Shown: positions 41,906 through 54,151, counted from the stretch's first letter. The stretch is 64,000 bases of DNA from Spongiibacter tropicus DSM 19543 (GCF_000420325.1 NZ_ATUS01000001.1:2236463-2300462), one strand, 5' to 3'. Notes: a model not told the origin generated them from the letters alone. A program made the numbers and translations.

Positions 41906-43081
41906 TCAGGCCTTCGACAGAGGTTGTTTTCGGGTGTCAGCGATGGCCTCTCGCCCCCCCAGTTTTCGGCTGGCCAGTTGAATGCAGCGCTCGGCGGTGT
42001 GGCGGTAGGCGGTGAGTTTCCCGCCGTAGACGGCAATGACATTGGGGGCGCGATCGTCGTCGCAGAGCAGAATCGTATCGCGCGGTCGTTTGTTGGCTGA
42101 GCCGTCAGCTTTGGGAAGGACGCGCAGACCGGCCCAAGCATCCAAAAGCGTTGTCTCGGTACTCGGAAAATAGTGCTCCACAGCCTGAAGCAAGTAGGCA
42201 ATTTCTTCGTCGCTTGCGGAAACCTGATCGGCGCTGGTGGTGTGCAATTGCTCGGTAGTACCAACCAAGCTGTGTTCTCCCCAGGGCATCACGAATAACG
42301 GGCGCTGGTCCAATGGTGACTCTAGATAGAGTATGCCTGTACTCAGTTTGGGAGTGAGCACAATGTGGCTGCCCCGCACCAGATCGATGCCCAGTTGCGG
42401 GGCACCCTCGATGCGATGGGCACAGTCATTGATCCAGGGGCCGGCTGCGTTGATCAGGCACCGACATCGGCCCTGCCGCTGTTCCCCCGCCTGGTTGCGC
42501 AGCTCCATCTGGTAGCCGTCGTCAAGGCGTTTTGCCGAGACTAACTCCCAGCCACTCAGTGGTTCGGCGCCGAGTGACTGAGCCGCACTAACGACAGCCT
42601 CCGTTAACAAACGGTCGTCAGTCTGGCCATCCCAGTATTGAAAAACGGCTTGCAGTCCTTCGGTTTTCAAGCCCGGAAGGTTGGACCAGCTCTGGCGGGA
42701 GAGGCGCCGGAAGCGTCCCAGCTTGCTGCCGCCACTCAACAGGCAATACAGGCTCAGTCCGGCAAAGATCTGCCAAGGTCGCCGACTGCTGTCGCGATAG
42801 ACAGGAATATAAAACGGCACGGCCTTGACGAGATCGGGCGCATTGCGGAGCAGAAATTTTCGCTCTTGCAAGCTGTGGTAGACCAAGGGAAGTTGACCTG
42901 TCTCAAGGTAGCGTAAACCGCCATGAATCAGCTTGCTGGAACGCTGGGAGGTGCCCGCCGCCCAGCGATCGCGTTCAAATAGACTGACCCGATAGCCTGC
43001 CGCAGCGGCGGCCTGGGCGATGCCCGCGCCGTGAATGCCGCCGCCAATAATGGCGATCTCCGTGTCGAAAGGGTCAGACAA
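41906..43081 (-). CDS. GlpD-like FAD-dependent glycerol-3-phosphate oxidoreductase, short form
   Basis: 391 residues from the TTG at 43081, chosen because GAGGAGG lies 6 bases before it; a GTG and a TTG further upstream in the overlap are alternatives. FAD motif IAIIGGGIHGAGIAQAAA, SSKLIHGGLRYLE and FVMPWGEHSLVGTTE match GlpD. The C-terminal all-helical domain of E. coli GlpD (about 110 residues) is absent. Probably oxidises glycerol-3-phosphate to dihydroxyacetone phosphate, feeding the quinone pool. It overlaps the end of the GDPD gene by 8 bases, so the enzymes are coupled: GDPD releases glycerol-3-phosphate and this enzyme oxidises it. Confidence 0.78.
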   Translation of the reverse strand: MSDPFDTEIAIIGGGIHGAGIAQAAAAAGYRVSLFERDRWAAGTSQRSSKLIHGGLRYLETGQLPLVYHSLQERKFLLRNAPDLVKAVPFYIPVYRDSSRRPWQIFAGLSLYCLLSGGSKLGRFRRLSRQSWSNLPGLKTEGLQAVFQYWDGQTDDRLLTEAVVSAAQSLGAEPLSGWELVSAKRLDDGYQMELRNQAGEQRQGRCRCLINAAGPWINDCAHRIEGAPQLGIDLVRGSHIVLTPKLSTGILYLESPLDQRPLFVMPWGEHSLVGTTEQLHTTSADQVSASDEEIAYLLQAVEHYFPSTETTLLDAWAGLRVLPKADGSANKRPRDTILLCDDDRAPNVIAVYGGKLTAYRHTAERCIQLASRKLGGREAIADTRKQPLSKA

Positions 43082-43808
43082 GTTTGGCCTCCTCAAGCAG
43101 TTCACCAATCAGAAAAGTTTCTATGCCCGCCGCGCCGCGAGCCAGCCAATCCTTCGCTTCCAGCAGGCTGCCGACCTCGTAGACCACGAGTGGAAAAGGC
43201 AATTGCCGAAGGTCGGCCTCCACGGGAATGCAGTGACGGTCAATAAAGACGACCTCGGGCGCAAGTTCAGCCAGTGATGCCAGTTGCCAGTCAGGCCAAT
43301 AATCGAAAACCGCACCGCAGCGTTGCCAGCCTCGTGTTTTGGCTTCCAGCAGAGCCTCCAGCTCGAAACTGATCAGCACGCAGCGCTCTTCAATGCCTGC
43401 CAGCGCGCTAAACGTGGCATCCAACATTGGGCCGCAGCCAAATTGCATCAGGCTCTCGCCCTTGAGCTCGACGTAGGCATCCACACCGGGATGGTCCTGC
43501 AACAGCGATGCCAGTTCACGGAGAGGGCTCAGTGGTGTGCCCTTAAACTGGTCGCCAAGTCGGCAAGGTTCATGGGCGGAAAGCTTGGCGAGGGCGTCTG
43601 CGGGATAGTCCCAGATCAGGCCCTCCCGGTCGCAGAGACGGGTGAGTGTGGGATCGTGAAAGATGAATGCCTCGCCGTCAGCGCTGAGCTGGACGTCCAA
43701 CTCGATATTCACCGCACCGGCCAATACAGCTTCGCGCAGGGCCAGCAAGGTGTTTTCGGGGTAGCGCTGGCGCCAGCCTCGGTGGGCGACAAAATTATCG
43801 GCTTGCAT
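43074..43808 (-). CDS. Glycerophosphodiester phosphodiesterase
   Basis: 244 residues from the ATG at 43808, with AGGAA upstream. GDPD TIM barrel with FVAHRGWRQRYPENTLLAL (catalytic His and Arg-Gly, then E-N-T), IELDVQLSADGEAFIFHD (metal Glu/Asp and second His), and AYVELKGES. No signal peptide, so a cytosolic UgpQ-like enzyme cleaving glycerophosphodiesters to glycerol-3-phosphate and an alcohol. It overlaps the start of the GlpD-like gene. Confidence 0.88.
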   Translation of the reverse strand: MQADNFVAHRGWRQRYPENTLLALREAVLAGAVNIELDVQLSADGEAFIFHDPTLTRLCDREGLIWDYPADALAKLSAHEPCRLGDQFKGTPLSPLRELASLLQDHPGVDAYVELKGESLMQFGCGPMLDATFSALAGIEERCVLISFELEALLEAKTRGWQRCGAVFDYWPDWQLASLAELAPEVVFIDRHCIPVEADLRQLPFPLVVYEVGSLLEAKDWLARGAAGIETFLIGELLEEAKLV

Positions 43809-43948
43809 AGTGTTTTCCTGATCGCCAGCAGCACACCCTCGTGCCGCTGAATAGTATCCACTGTAGCTTGTGTTGCTGACAGGAAAAAGCCGGGTGATGC
43901 ACAATACGCCCTTGTTTTAATCAGCCAGCGCTCAACCGGGGAGACACC

Positions 43949-45342
<1,394 letters not shown>

Positions 45343-45346
<4 letters not shown>

Positions 45347-47259
45347 GCGGCGGGCGACTCGGCCAGCGCAAACATCAGTTTGCGTTGGAAGGGGTCGACG
45401 TCTGCCACTTTGACCTGCACCGCCTGTTCCAGCTGGAACTGCTGCTTGTCGTTGAATAGCCGCAGGGTGTCGGCATCAAAGCTGAGTTTTTCGGGAATGG
45501 AACGCGCCTCAACAAAGCCACTGATGCCGGTGTCGTTCAGCTCAACGGTAAAGCCGCCGCCATTCAGGTGGGCGATGCGTCCTTCATATACCGTATCTTT
45601 GTCTTGCTTGCTCAAATACTCGCAGAGCAGCCATTGCTCCATATCTCGGGTGGCCTGACGCAGGCTGCGCAATTTCTCCTGCATGGTGCTCAGTACTTCA
45701 TCGCTCGCGGCGCCGCCATTGTTGCCGTCAAGGCAGGCGCGGATGCAGCGTTGCACAATCAGATCGCTGTATTTGCGCAGCGGCGAGGTAAAGGTGCTGT
45801 AGGCCTCGAAGCCCAGCCCAAAATGCGGCTTGGCGGTTGCACTGAGCTCGCCGGGCTGCAGCATGCGCGCCATGATGCTGCGCAGCGGCAAAGCATGGTC
45901 GCCATTGGCGGCAGCGCGCAATACCTTGCGGTAGTCATCGAGGGTGTCGATATTGGCCTCGGCTAATTCGGGCAGGGCCTGTTGCAGCAGCTTGCGTACA
46001 CTGTCGAGGCGCTCTTCCCGGAAGCCCGCGTGAGCGTTATACAGTGCGCGACCCTCCGGGCGTTGCTCCTTCAGCCATTCTGCGGCGCTGCGGTTGGCGG
46101 CCAGCATGCATTCTTCCACCAGTCGGTGGGCGTCATTGCGATCCTGGCGCGCAATCGCGGTGATGTGGCCCTTGTCGTCAAGCGTGTAATGAAAGTCAGC
46201 CTGTTCGGGCATGATCAGGCTGTTCACGTCGCGCCACTGCCGCAGGGCATCGCTGACGGCTTTCAGTGCATCGAGCTGTGGATACGGCAGTGCGTTGTTG
46301 CCCGCCAAGTGCTCGGCGACGTCGGCGTAACTCAGCTTGGCTTTTGAGCGAATGAGGACCTCGCGAAACTGAACGTCGCTGACCTCCCCCGTGGGGCTGA
46401 CCTGAAGACTGCACAGTAGGGCGGCGCGGTCTTCGTCGGCCACCAGCGAGCAGGCCTGTTGGCTGAGGGATTCCGGCAGCATAGGCTGGGTGCAGCCGGG
46501 CAGATAAACCGTGCTGGCGCGTTGGCGGGCGGCCTTGTCGAGTTCACTATCCTCGGGAATGAACGCACCGGGGTCGGCAACTGCGACATCCAGGCGCCAG
46601 CCCTGAGCATTGGCTTCGGCGTAGAGGGCATCGTCAATGTCACGGGTTTCCTGCGAATCGATGGTGACAAAGCCGTGCTCGCGAAGATCGTCGCGCTTTT
46701 CTTTGCGGCTGTCGGCAGCAGCTTCTGCCCCTTTGGGCCACTGGCTGTCGATGCCGAATTTACAGAGGATATACTTGCCTTCCACGCCGGCGTCGTCAGG
46801 TGCACCGATACGGGCCAGCACCTTGACCTGAGACTTGCCGTCGCGCCAAGGGTGCCGTTGCACTTTGCAGTGCAGGTAGTCACCGGGCTGTGCCTTCTTG
46901 CGCTCCGAGGGCGGAATAAACAGCAGCTTGTTAAAGCGGGGCAGATCGGGCTCGACGAAGTGGCCCTGGCCGCGCACGACATAGCGCCCGGTAAATTCCT
47001 TCAGCGGGCTGTCGATCAACTTTTCCAGCTCGCCTTTGAATTTGCCTTTATCATCGGTCAGTACATTCACCTTCACCCGATCGCCAGGGAAGACGCGCTG
47101 CATGGTTTCCGGTGGCAGGAAAACGTCGCGGCCATCATCCAGTCGGACAAAGCCGAAGCGGCGCTGGCTGCCACGCACTTCGCCCTCGCCCTGATCTTTA
47201 TTATCTTCAATGTCTTTTTTAAGCTGGCGCAGCTGTTGCAGGGTGTTCTGGTCGAGCAT
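45343..47259 (-). CDS. rnb: Exoribonuclease II (RNase II family)
   Basis: 638 residues from the ATG at 47259, matching the family N terminus [14 protein letters not shown]; a 14-residue upstream extension is unlikely. Two cold-shock-like RNA-binding domains (to about 180), catalytic RNB domain (from about 210, with [20 protein letters not shown] holding the metal Asp residues), and C-terminal S1 domain (about 560-630). It degrades RNA 3' to 5' and processes mRNA tails. RNase R would be longer and carry a basic C-terminal tail; this one has none. Confidence 0.9.
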
Positions 47260-47392
47260 GGTGAGGGCGTACCTTGGATTGGCTGATAGCAAAGGGGCCA
47301 TAGAGTAGCCGAAATCGCCGCCGACGTCTTGCGTAGCTCAGTGACAGCGTTGCCGGGCTGCGCCCTGAATCCGGAGTCCGATGATAAGTGGT

Positions 47393-47421
47393 TGACATTC
47401 CGAGCGGCGACGTGAACTATC
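47393..47421 (+). promoter_or_regulatory. Candidate promoter of the phoH-like gene in a 373-base gap
   Basis: TTGACA (47393-47398) with a weak -10 AACTAT after 17 bases lies about 210 bases before the phoH-type start. The gap 47260-47632 between divergent rnb and phoH also holds short GC-rich hairpins (for example 47503-47524). I see no gene or tRNA in it. Confidence 0.4.
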
Positions 47422-47632
47422 GAAAGCGTGGATGTTGTTCATGGAGCGCGCGTTTGCCCCGTCGTGAAGTGGCCCCCGGCCCGACACCAGTTTCTTCTCA
47501 ATGCTGCCGTACCCCTCTGGCAGCAGGCCCGCGACACAGCCAATGTTCGCATCTTCTTACTGTCCGCTTTTCCCCGGTTTTTACCCAATCGTTTTGCCGT
47601 TTTTCCCTCCCCCTGCCTGTAGAGAGTCGCTG

Positions 47633-49018
47633 ATGGAAAAAATCTACGTACTGGATACCAACGTCCTGCTGCACGACCCGATGGCACTCAGTGCCTTCCA
47701 TGAACATCGCGTGGTCATTCCCATGACCGTGCTGGAAGAGCTGGATCACATTAAGGATCGCCGTGATAAGGACGTCAGTCGCGAGGCGCGTATTGCAATC
47801 AATGCCATCGACAAAATTCTGTTTAATGCCAATCCCAAACAGATTCAGGAAGGGGTGGAAATTCCCACTATGCGTGAGGGCGACAGGGCGGGCACCCTGG
47901 CGATATTCCCCGACCAGTTAATTAACCACGATACTGCGGCCCCTTATCTGGATGGCAGTCAGCAGCAAGCCAACGACAATCGCATTATTAATGTGGCGCT
48001 GCATTTGCAGCTCAAAAATCCCGAAGCCTATGTTTGCCTGGTGACCAAAGACATCAATATGCGGCTCAAGGCCAAAGGCTCGGGCTTGGAGAATGTTGAG
48101 GATTATCGCCGCGACCGCGTACTGGACGATATTCAGTTTATGGCCAAGGGCTATGAACACATTCCGGGCAACTTCTGGAGTAAGGTCGAGAGCGTCGACA
48201 CCCAGCGTGAAGGCAGCCAGACGATACATATTCTGGATCGCTCGTTACTGCCTGCGGCTCATGTGAATCAGTTTATCTACGACGATCAAGGCTTTGTCGG
48301 GTTGGTGAAGAGTCTGGACGGCGATCGCCTTACCTTGCTGGATCTCTGTCGCGATCAACTGATGCACCAGAGTATGTGGGGCTTGCAGCCTCGCAATATG
48401 GAACAGGCCATGGCCTTTTTCCTGATTTCTCAACCCAGTATTGATATGACGGTGCTGACCGGGCCGGCCGGTTCGGGTAAAACCCTGATTGCTCTGGCCT
48501 ATGGACTGCATGCCATCCTTGAAGAGAAGCGTTATGACAAGCTGATTGTGGCGAGATCGACGCCGCCGATTGCTGAAGATATCGGCTTCCTGCCGGGTAC
48601 TGAAGAAGAGAAAATGGCGCCTTGGCTGGCGGCGTTTGACGATAACCTGGAGGTGCTGCACGGTACGGATGAGTCGCCGTTCAGCAGTATCGATTACGTT
48701 AAAGATAAGGCCAATATCCAGTTCAAATCGCTTAACTTCATGCGCGGTCGCTCATTCAATAATGCCTATATCGTGATTGACGAAGCGCAGGGGCTGACGC
48801 AATTTCAGTTGAAGTCGATCATTACCCGGGTCGGGGCCAACTCGAAGATTGTTGTGTTGGGCAACCTTGCTCAGATCGATAACAAGTACATCTCCCCGCT
48901 GACCTCGGGCCTGACCTATCTGGTTGAAAAGAGTAAAAACTTCCCCCACGCGGGCATTATGCATGTGAATGGTATTGAGCGTTCGCGCTTGGCTGCATTC
49001 GCCGAGGAGAACCTCTGA
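47633..49018 (+). CDS. PhoH family protein with N-terminal PIN domain
   Basis: 461 residues from ATG 47633; the upstream in-frame reading lacks family resemblance. PIN nuclease domain (residues 1-150, YVLDTNVLLHDPMALSAF with the first Asp, then DNRIINVAL, KDINMRLKA) and PhoH-type ATPase (about 250-460, Walker A LTGPAGSGKTLIALAYG, VIDEAQGLTQFQLK). Similar PIN-PhoH (YlaK/PhoH2) proteins are RNA helicase-nuclease candidates. Regulation by phosphate is suggested by the name only. Confidence 0.88.
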   Translation: MEKIYVLDTNVLLHDPMALSAFHEHRVVIPMTVLEELDHIKDRRDKDVSREARIAINAIDKILFNANPKQIQEGVEIPTMREGDRAGTLAIFPDQLINHDTAAPYLDGSQQQANDNRIINVALHLQLKNPEAYVCLVTKDINMRLKAKGSGLENVEDYRRDRVLDDIQFMAKGYEHIPGNFWSKVESVDTQREGSQTIHILDRSLLPAAHVNQFIYDDQGFVGLVKSLDGDRLTLLDLCRDQLMHQSMWGLQPRNMEQAMAFFLISQPSIDMTVLTGPAGSGKTLIALAYGLHAILEEKRYDKLIVARSTPPIAEDIGFLPGTEEEKMAPWLAAFDDNLEVLHGTDESPFSSIDYVKDKANIQFKSLNFMRGRSFNNAYIVIDEAQGLTQFQLKSIITRVGANSKIVVLGNLAQIDNKYISPLTSGLTYLVEKSKNFPHAGIMHVNGIERSRLAAFAEENL

Positions 49019-49123
49019 GCCATCGTCTAACACCTGTCAATAGGGTTTATCCCTGCTGCTGCACTGGTTTGAGCCGGTGTAATGTGGGCGCAGTAAGAGA
49101 ACCGTTCTTTGACAGGAGTTGCC

Positions 49124-49366
49124 ATGATGGAAGAGAAGCGCATTGGTGTTGAGCCCGTGCCAGCTAATCTCGAAGAGCTGCTGACCGATTCGCAGCGGGC
49201 AGCCCTTCGTCGTATCGAAAACTTCGGCTGGCAAATCAAATTTATTCGCCGTCCGCGCTTTCAGCCGCCACTGGTGGTGGTAGAAAACACGACCGGTATG
49301 AATGTTGGTGTGCTCGAAGAAGATGGCGGCGTTAACCTGCGTCCAGCCATCTGTTTGCGCGATTAA
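49124..49366 (+). CDS. Conserved hypothetical small protein
   Basis: 80 residues from ATG 49124, with AGGAG 5 bases upstream. A helical segment (LEELLTDSQRAALRRIENFG) is followed by a beta-rich core (WQIKFIRRPRFQPPLVVVEN and GVLEEDGGV), a layout seen in conserved gammaproteobacterial small proteins. No motif of known function. Its stop shares TTAA with the stop of the convergent DUF971 gene. Confidence 0.6.
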   Translation: MMEEKRIGVEPVPANLEELLTDSQRAALRRIENFGWQIKFIRRPRFQPPLVVVENTTGMNVGVLEEDGGVNLRPAICLRD

Positions 49367-49764
49367 TGGGGTTTGGCGGCCGGGTCGAACAGGGTAACAA
49401 TCTGTTCGTCCGGATCGCGACTGGCGCCCGCCGCATTAAGTCTCTGCAGATAGGTTTCCCACAGTACTGACTGCTGGTCGGCCAGTTCTTCCAGATAATC
49501 CCAGGAATAAATGCCGCTGTCGTGACCGTCGTCGAAAATCAGCTGCAGGGCATAGTTCCCCACCGCCTTCACATCGATAATCTCCACGTTCAGCTTGCCC
49601 GTTTGCAGCACTTCCTGGCCGCGACCGTGCCCCCGAACTTCTGCCGAAGGGGAATATACCCGCAGGAATTCGGCAGGCAGCCGGTGTTCGCGGCCATCCT
49701 TGTAGTGCAGGGATAGCTCGCGGGATTTGCGATGTAGCTTGATCTGCTGCGGCACGTTCGCCAT
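49363..49764 (-). CDS. DUF971 domain protein
   Basis: 133 residues with the DUF971 fold (LHRKSRELSLHYKDGREH, IYSWDYLEELA), as in the N terminus of gamma-butyrobetaine hydroxylase and in a small family often next to hslVU in pseudomonads. Its role is unknown; some members bind iron-sulphur proteins in the Mrp/ApbC group. It follows hslU by 15 bases. Confidence 0.8.
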   Translation of the reverse strand: MANVPQQIKLHRKSRELSLHYKDGREHRLPAEFLRVYSPSAEVRGHGRGQEVLQTGKLNVEIIDVKAVGNYALQLIFDDGHDSGIYSWDYLEELADQQSVLWETYLQRLNAAGASRDPDEQIVTLFDPAAKPH

Positions 49765-49779
49765 GTCGACCTCGTAGGC

Positions 49780-51096
49780 TTATAGAATGAAGCGGCTCAG
49801 GTCTTCATCTTGAGACAGCTCGCCGAGCTGCTTGTCGACATAGGCGCCGTCAATAGTCAGGCTGTCGCCACTGTCTCCCGCGCTGAAAGAGACTTCTTCC
49901 AGCAGTCGCTCCATTACGGTGTGCAGGCGGCGGGCGCCGATATTCTCGGTGCGCTCGTTCACTTCCCAAGCCGTTTCGGCAATGCGGCGAATACCGTCTG
50001 CGGTGAACTCTACTTTCAGTCCCTCGGTGGCCAGCAGCGCCTGATATTGCTCGGTAATGGAGGCGCGAGGCTCGCTGAGAATGCGCTCGAAGTCATCCGG
50101 GGTGAGGGCTGACAGTTCTACACGTATCGGCAGACGGCCCTGCAACTCCGGAATCAGGTCGGACGGTTTACTGAGGTGGAAGGCGCCTGAGGCCACGAAC
50201 AGAATATGGTCGCTGCGGATCATGCCGTGCTTGGTGCTGACCGTGCAGCCTTCTATCAATGGTAGCAGATCGCGCTGTACACCTTCGCGGCTGACGTCGG
50301 CGCCGCCGCTTTCCTGACGTTTGGCGACCTTGTCGATCTCGTCGATGAAGACGATACCGTTCTGCTCGGCGGCCTCGATCGCGCGGGCTTTGAGCTCGTC
50401 CTCATTCACCAGTTTGGCGGCTTCTTCGTCCTGAATCTGCTTGTATGCGGCTTTTACGGTCATACGGCGGGTCTTTTTGCGGTCGCCGCCCATACGCGAG
50501 AACATCCCCTGCAACTGGTTGGTCATCTCCTCCATGCCGGGAGGGGCCATGATCTCCACGCCCATGGGTGTCGCGCTTATCTCGACCTCAATTTCCTTGT
50601 CGTCCAGCTCCCCCTCGCGCAGCTTCTTGCGGAATATCTGCCGGGTCGAACTGTCGCGGTCGGTCTCGCCCTCGCCGCGTGCGGGCGGCAGCAGGGCATC
50701 GAGAATGCGTTCTTCGGTAGCATCTCGTGCCCGGTGAGAGACTTGCTCCATCGCCTGCTCGCGGTGCAGCTTCAATGAGACGTCGACCAGGTCGCGAATG
50801 ATAGATTCCACATCCCGGCCCACGTAGCCTACCTCGGTGAACTTGGTGGCTTCCACTTTAATAAAGGGGGCGTTAGCGAGCTTGGCCAGGCGGCGGGCGA
50901 TTTCGGTTTTGCCGACCCCGGTGGGGCCAATCATCAGGATATTTTTGGGGGTGATTTCGCTGCGCAGATCATCGCTGAGCTGCATACGGCGCCAGCGGTT
51001 GCGCAGGGCGATGGCCACAGCGCGCTTGGCGTCTTGCTGGCCGACGATATGTTTATCGAGTTCGTGAACGATTTCTCGGGGTGTCATGACTGACAT
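49780..51096 (-). CDS. hslU: HslU AAA+ ATPase of the HslVU protease
   Basis: 438 residues, family length. Walker [18 protein letters not shown] near 56, Walker [14 protein letters not shown], intermediate domain (about 110-240), and the C-terminal tail EDLSRFIL that docks into HslV. It unfolds substrates for the HslV chamber. The start [18 protein letters not shown] is standard. It is 28 bases after hslV in the same operon. Confidence 0.97.
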   Translation of the reverse strand: MSVMTPREIVHELDKHIVGQQDAKRAVAIALRNRWRRMQLSDDLRSEITPKNILMIGPTGVGKTEIARRLAKLANAPFIKVEATKFTEVGYVGRDVESIIRDLVDVSLKLHREQAMEQVSHRARDATEERILDALLPPARGEGETDRDSSTRQIFRKKLREGELDDKEIEVEISATPMGVEIMAPPGMEEMTNQLQGMFSRMGGDRKKTRRMTVKAAYKQIQDEEAAKLVNEDELKARAIEAAEQNGIVFIDEIDKVAKRQESGGADVSREGVQRDLLPLIEGCTVSTKHGMIRSDHILFVASGAFHLSKPSDLIPELQGRLPIRVELSALTPDDFERILSEPRASITEQYQALLATEGLKVEFTADGIRRIAETAWEVNERTENIGARRLHTVMERLLEEVSFSAGDSGDSLTIDGAYVDKQLGELSQDEDLSRFIL

Positions 51097-51124
51097 GATG
51101 ACTCCATGCGCCGGTTATCCGGCC

Positions 51125-51664
51125 TCAGTATTCCAGGGTTTCGATGCGGCGATTGTGGTTGGTGTAAATGCAAATGTCGCCGGCGATATCCAGGCCTTTT
51201 TCGACAATGTCCCGGGCGCCCAGCTCGGTGTTATCCATCAGCGCGCGGGCGGCGGCGGTGGCGAAAGAGCCGCCGCTGCCAATGGCGATCATATTGTCTT
51301 CGGGTTCAATGACATCGCCGTTGCCACTGATCACCAGCGTGGTTTCCTTGTCGGCGACAATCAGCAGGGCTTCCAGCTGGCGCAGCGAGCGTTCGCTGCG
51401 CCAGGCCTTGGCCAGTTCTACGGCGGCGCGAACCAGCTTGCCTTGGTATTTTTCCAGTTGCGCTTCAAACAGTTCGAACAGGGTGAAGGCATCGGCGGTG
51501 CCGCCAGCAAAACCCGCCAGCACCTGATCGTTGTACAGGCGCCGCACCTTGCGGGCGTTGCCCTTCATAACGGTATTGCCCATGGTGACTTGTCCATCGC
51601 CACCGACAACTACGCAGTTGCCCCGACGCACGGAGAGAATAGTGGTGCCGCGAAACTGTTCCAC
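51125..51664 (-). CDS. hslV: HslV protease subunit of HslVU
   Basis: 179 residues from the GTG at 51664, with AAGGAG upstream. Translation starts [14 protein letters not shown]; the catalytic Thr follows a short six-residue lead that must be processed, as in several proteobacteria. The core [20 protein letters not shown] and [16 protein letters not shown] is intact. It makes the threonine-protease chamber fed by HslU. Preceded by a heat-shock-type promoter. Confidence 0.95.
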   Translation of the reverse strand: MEQFRGTTILSVRRGNCVVVGGDGQVTMGNTVMKGNARKVRRLYNDQVLAGFAGGTADAFTLFELFEAQLEKYQGKLVRAAVELAKAWRSERSLRQLEALLIVADKETTLVISGNGDVIEPEDNMIAIGSGGSFATAAARALMDNTELGARDIVEKGLDIAGDICIYTNHNRRIETLEY

Positions 51665-51728
51665 GCGGGACTCCTTCTTTGAGATGAAAACGGCTTGGCC
51701 GATGCTGGACCGGCTTGAATGGCTATCA

Positions 51729-51755
51729 ATGAGGGCGCCGCCTTTAAATTTCAAG
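51729..51755 (-). promoter_or_regulatory. Sigma-32 (RpoH) promoter of hslVU
   Basis: On the minus strand, -35 CTTGAAA (51749-51755, exact consensus) and -10 CCTCAT (51729-51734) are separated by 14 bases, within the RpoH range and close to its CCCCAT -10. It lies about 65 bases before hslV. Matches the known heat-shock control of hslVU. Confidence 0.68.
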
Positions 51756-51791
51756 GCGACGCTGCCGATCAAGGAGTGGCAAAAGGTGTGG

Positions 51792-52391
51792 TCAGGGCGT
51801 CTTCTGACGAATGACGAGGGTATCGATGCTCTCGTTGATCAGCTTGGAACGAGCGCTGGACAGCGTATTGTGGGTCAGGAACGGGCCGACGTAGACCCGG
51901 TGCCAGCGGTCGCCATTGGCTTCCACGAGTTCGACTTTGGCATCCAGCCCCAGCAGTAGAATCTGCGCGCGGCGACGGTCGGCATCTTCGTTATTGCGGA
52001 ACGAGCCCGCCTGAAGAATATAGCGTTCGCCACTCTGGAAGCGCTTGCTGTCGTCTTCGGGTGGTGGCGCTTCATTGGCGACCACTTTGGGTTTGCGAGC
52101 AGGTTGCGGGGTTTCGTCGGGAACAATGACCTCGCGCTCCGGCAACACGGTAAAGAAGTCAAACTTGGTCGTGGTGGTCTTTTCAGCGGGCGGCGCCGGC
52201 TCGACTTTTTCCGCGCGCGTATTCTGTTCCGGCGCGTTTGGGCTGCGTTCGTTCATCATGTTGAACACCAGTACGGTGCTCAATACCCCGGCGATAAAGC
52301 CCGTACCGAGCATCACTGAGGCGGGCATGCCCTTCTTCTCAGGGCTCCGCGTTGCGCCTCGGGTGGGACGTTTTTTCTTGGCGGTGGCCAT
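51792..52391 (-). CDS. SPOR domain membrane protein (FtsN-like)
   Basis: 199 residues: basic cytosolic N terminus, one membrane helix (about 24-44), Pro/Lys/Glu-rich periplasmic linker (45-110), and a C-terminal SPOR domain (about 120-198: [37 protein letters not shown]). The layout equals FtsN, though shorter, and the place between argS and hslV is that of the SPOR gene in pseudomonads. SPOR binds denuded peptidoglycan at the division septum. Confidence 0.85.
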   Translation of the reverse strand: MATAKKKRPTRGATRSPEKKGMPASVMLGTGFIAGVLSTVLVFNMMNERSPNAPEQNTRAEKVEPAPPAEKTTTTKFDFFTVLPEREVIVPDETPQPARKPKVVANEAPPPEDDSKRFQSGERYILQAGSFRNNEDADRRRAQILLLGLDAKVELVEANGDRWHRVYVGPFLTHNTLSSARSKLINESIDTLVIRQKTP

Positions 52392-52393
52392 GC

Positions 52394-54151
52394 TTACATT
52401 TCCTCGGGGGCCGAAACGCCCAGCAGTTGCAATCCATTGCGCAGTACCTGCTGCACGGCAACCGACAGTGCGAGTCTTGCGTCGCGCAGGGTGGCATCCT
52501 CGCCCAGCATTTTATGGGCGTTGTAGTAGCTGTGGAAGTCGCCTGCCAGTTCACGCAGGTAGTGTGCCAGCGTATGTGGCTCAAACTGCTCGGCCGAGCT
52601 GGCAAGTACTTCCGGGTAGCGGGTCAGTTTGACCAGCAGCTCGCGTTCCACGTCCTGATCCAGTCGCGAAAGATTGGCGAGGCCGTTCTCCGCCTGCCAC
52701 TGATCTCCGGCCTCGGTCAGTTTGCGCAAAATGCTGGAGACGCGGGCGTGGGCGTACTGAATGTAATACACCGGGTTGTCTTTGCTTTCTGACTTCGCCA
52801 GCTCCAGGTCGAAATCCGTGGCCTGATCAGCTTTGCGCATGATGTAGAAGAAGCGCGCCGCGTCGTTGCCTACATCGTCACGCAGTTCGCGCAGGGTAAC
52901 AAAAGACCCGGAGCGGGTGGACATCTGCACCTGTTCATTGCCGCGAAAGAGTGAGACAAACTGCACCAGCCTTACCACCAGACGCTCGGGGTCGATTTCC
53001 AGCGCTTGCAGGGCGGCTTTCACACGAGCGATGTAGCCGTGGTGGTCGGCGCCCCAGATGTTGATGACGCGATCAAAGCCGCGCTCGAATTTGTTCAGGT
53101 GATAGGCGATATCTGACGCAAAGTAAGTGGTCTGCCCATTGTCGCGGCGCACTACGCGGTCCTTGTCGTCGCCGAAGCGGGTGGACAGGAACCACAGCGC
53201 ACCGTCGCGCTCTTCAATAAAACCGTTGTCCTGCAAGCGGGCGATGGCGCGGCTGACCTGATCCGGATCGGTGGTCAGGCTGCGCTCAGAGAACCACTGT
53301 TGATAATGCACGCCGAATTCGGCCAGGTCTTCGCGAATATCGCCGAGAATGGCGTTCAGGCCTTTGTCGAAGGCGATCTGGTAATCGTCGCCGAGCAGGG
53401 TTTTGGCGCGGTTGATCAAGTCGTCGATGTGCTTTTCTTTGTCGCCACCGGCAGGTGCGTCGTCGCAAACGCCGTCAAACACGTCGGTTGCCGAGTGGCG
53501 CAGACGTTCGCCATGTTCGGCCAGCAGCTCGCGGCCGTAGTCGGCAATGTAGTCACCCTGGTAGCCGTTGCTGGGGAAAGTGAGGGTTTCGCCGCAGGAC
53601 TCGAGGTAGCGCAGCCAGACGCTGGTGCCGAGGATGTCCATCTGGCGGCCCGCATCGTTCACATAGTATTCCCGCTCCACGGTATAACCCGCCGCTTCCA
53701 GCATGTCGGCGACGCTGGCGCCATAGGCGGCGCCGCGACCGTGGCCCACGTGCAGTGGTCCGGTGGGGTTGGCGGACACAAATTCCACTTGCACCCGCGA
53801 TTTTTTCGGCGCGCCGCGGCCGTAATGTTCACCCTGACTGAGAATGTCGCGAATGACCTTGAAGTTGGCCGCTTCATCCATAAAGAAGTTGATAAAGCCA
53901 GGACCGGCGATTTCCACCTTCACCACGTCGTCGCTGGCGGGCAGAGCGTCGACAATTTGCTGGGCGATAGCGCGGGGATTGCTGCGCAGTGGCTTGGCCA
54001 GCATCATCGCGACATTACAGGCCAGGTCGCCGTGGCTTTTATCCTTGCATCGCTCGATCTGAATCGCCGGCTGCAAATCTGCCGGCCAGTCGGCCGTGCT
54101 GCGCAAAGTAGTAAGCGCCTGATCAATCAACGCGGCGACGATATCTTTCAT
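52394..54151 (-). CDS. argS: Arginyl-tRNA synthetase
   Basis: 585 residues, class I synthetase. HIGH-type motif [10 protein letters not shown] near 130, KMSKS-like [10 protein letters not shown] near 385, N-terminal ArgRS-specific domain (1-100) and DALR anticodon domain (about 465-585). It charges tRNA-Arg. Its stop is two bases from the SPOR gene start. Confidence 0.97.
   Translation of the reverse strand: MKDIVAALIDQALTTLRSTADWPADLQPAIQIERCKDKSHGDLACNVAMMLAKPLRSNPRAIAQQIVDALPASDDVVKVEIAGPGFINFFMDEAANFKVIRDILSQGEHYGRGAPKKSRVQVEFVSANPTGPLHVGHGRGAAYGASVADMLEAAGYTVEREYYVNDAGRQMDILGTSVWLRYLESCGETLTFPSNGYQGDYIADYGRELLAEHGERLRHSATDVFDGVCDDAPAGGDKEKHIDDLINRAKTLLGDDYQIAFDKGLNAILGDIREDLAEFGVHYQQWFSERSLTTDPDQVSRAIARLQDNGFIEERDGALWFLSTRFGDDKDRVVRRDNGQTTYFASDIAYHLNKFERGFDRVINIWGADHHGYIARVKAALQALEIDPERLVVRLVQFVSLFRGNEQVQMSTRSGSFVTLRELRDDVGNDAARFFYIMRKADQATDFDLELAKSESKDNPVYYIQYAHARVSSILRKLTEAGDQWQAENGLANLSRLDQDVERELLVKLTRYPEVLASSAEQFEPHTLAHYLRELAGDFHSYYNAHKMLGEDATLRDARLALSVAVQQVLRNGLQLLGVSAPEEM

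Noticed and set aside
47330-47385. tRNA-like stretch with TAGCTCAGT
   Set aside because: It has the D-arm-like sequence only; no matching acceptor stem, anticodon arm or T-arm (GGTTCGAATCC) follows.
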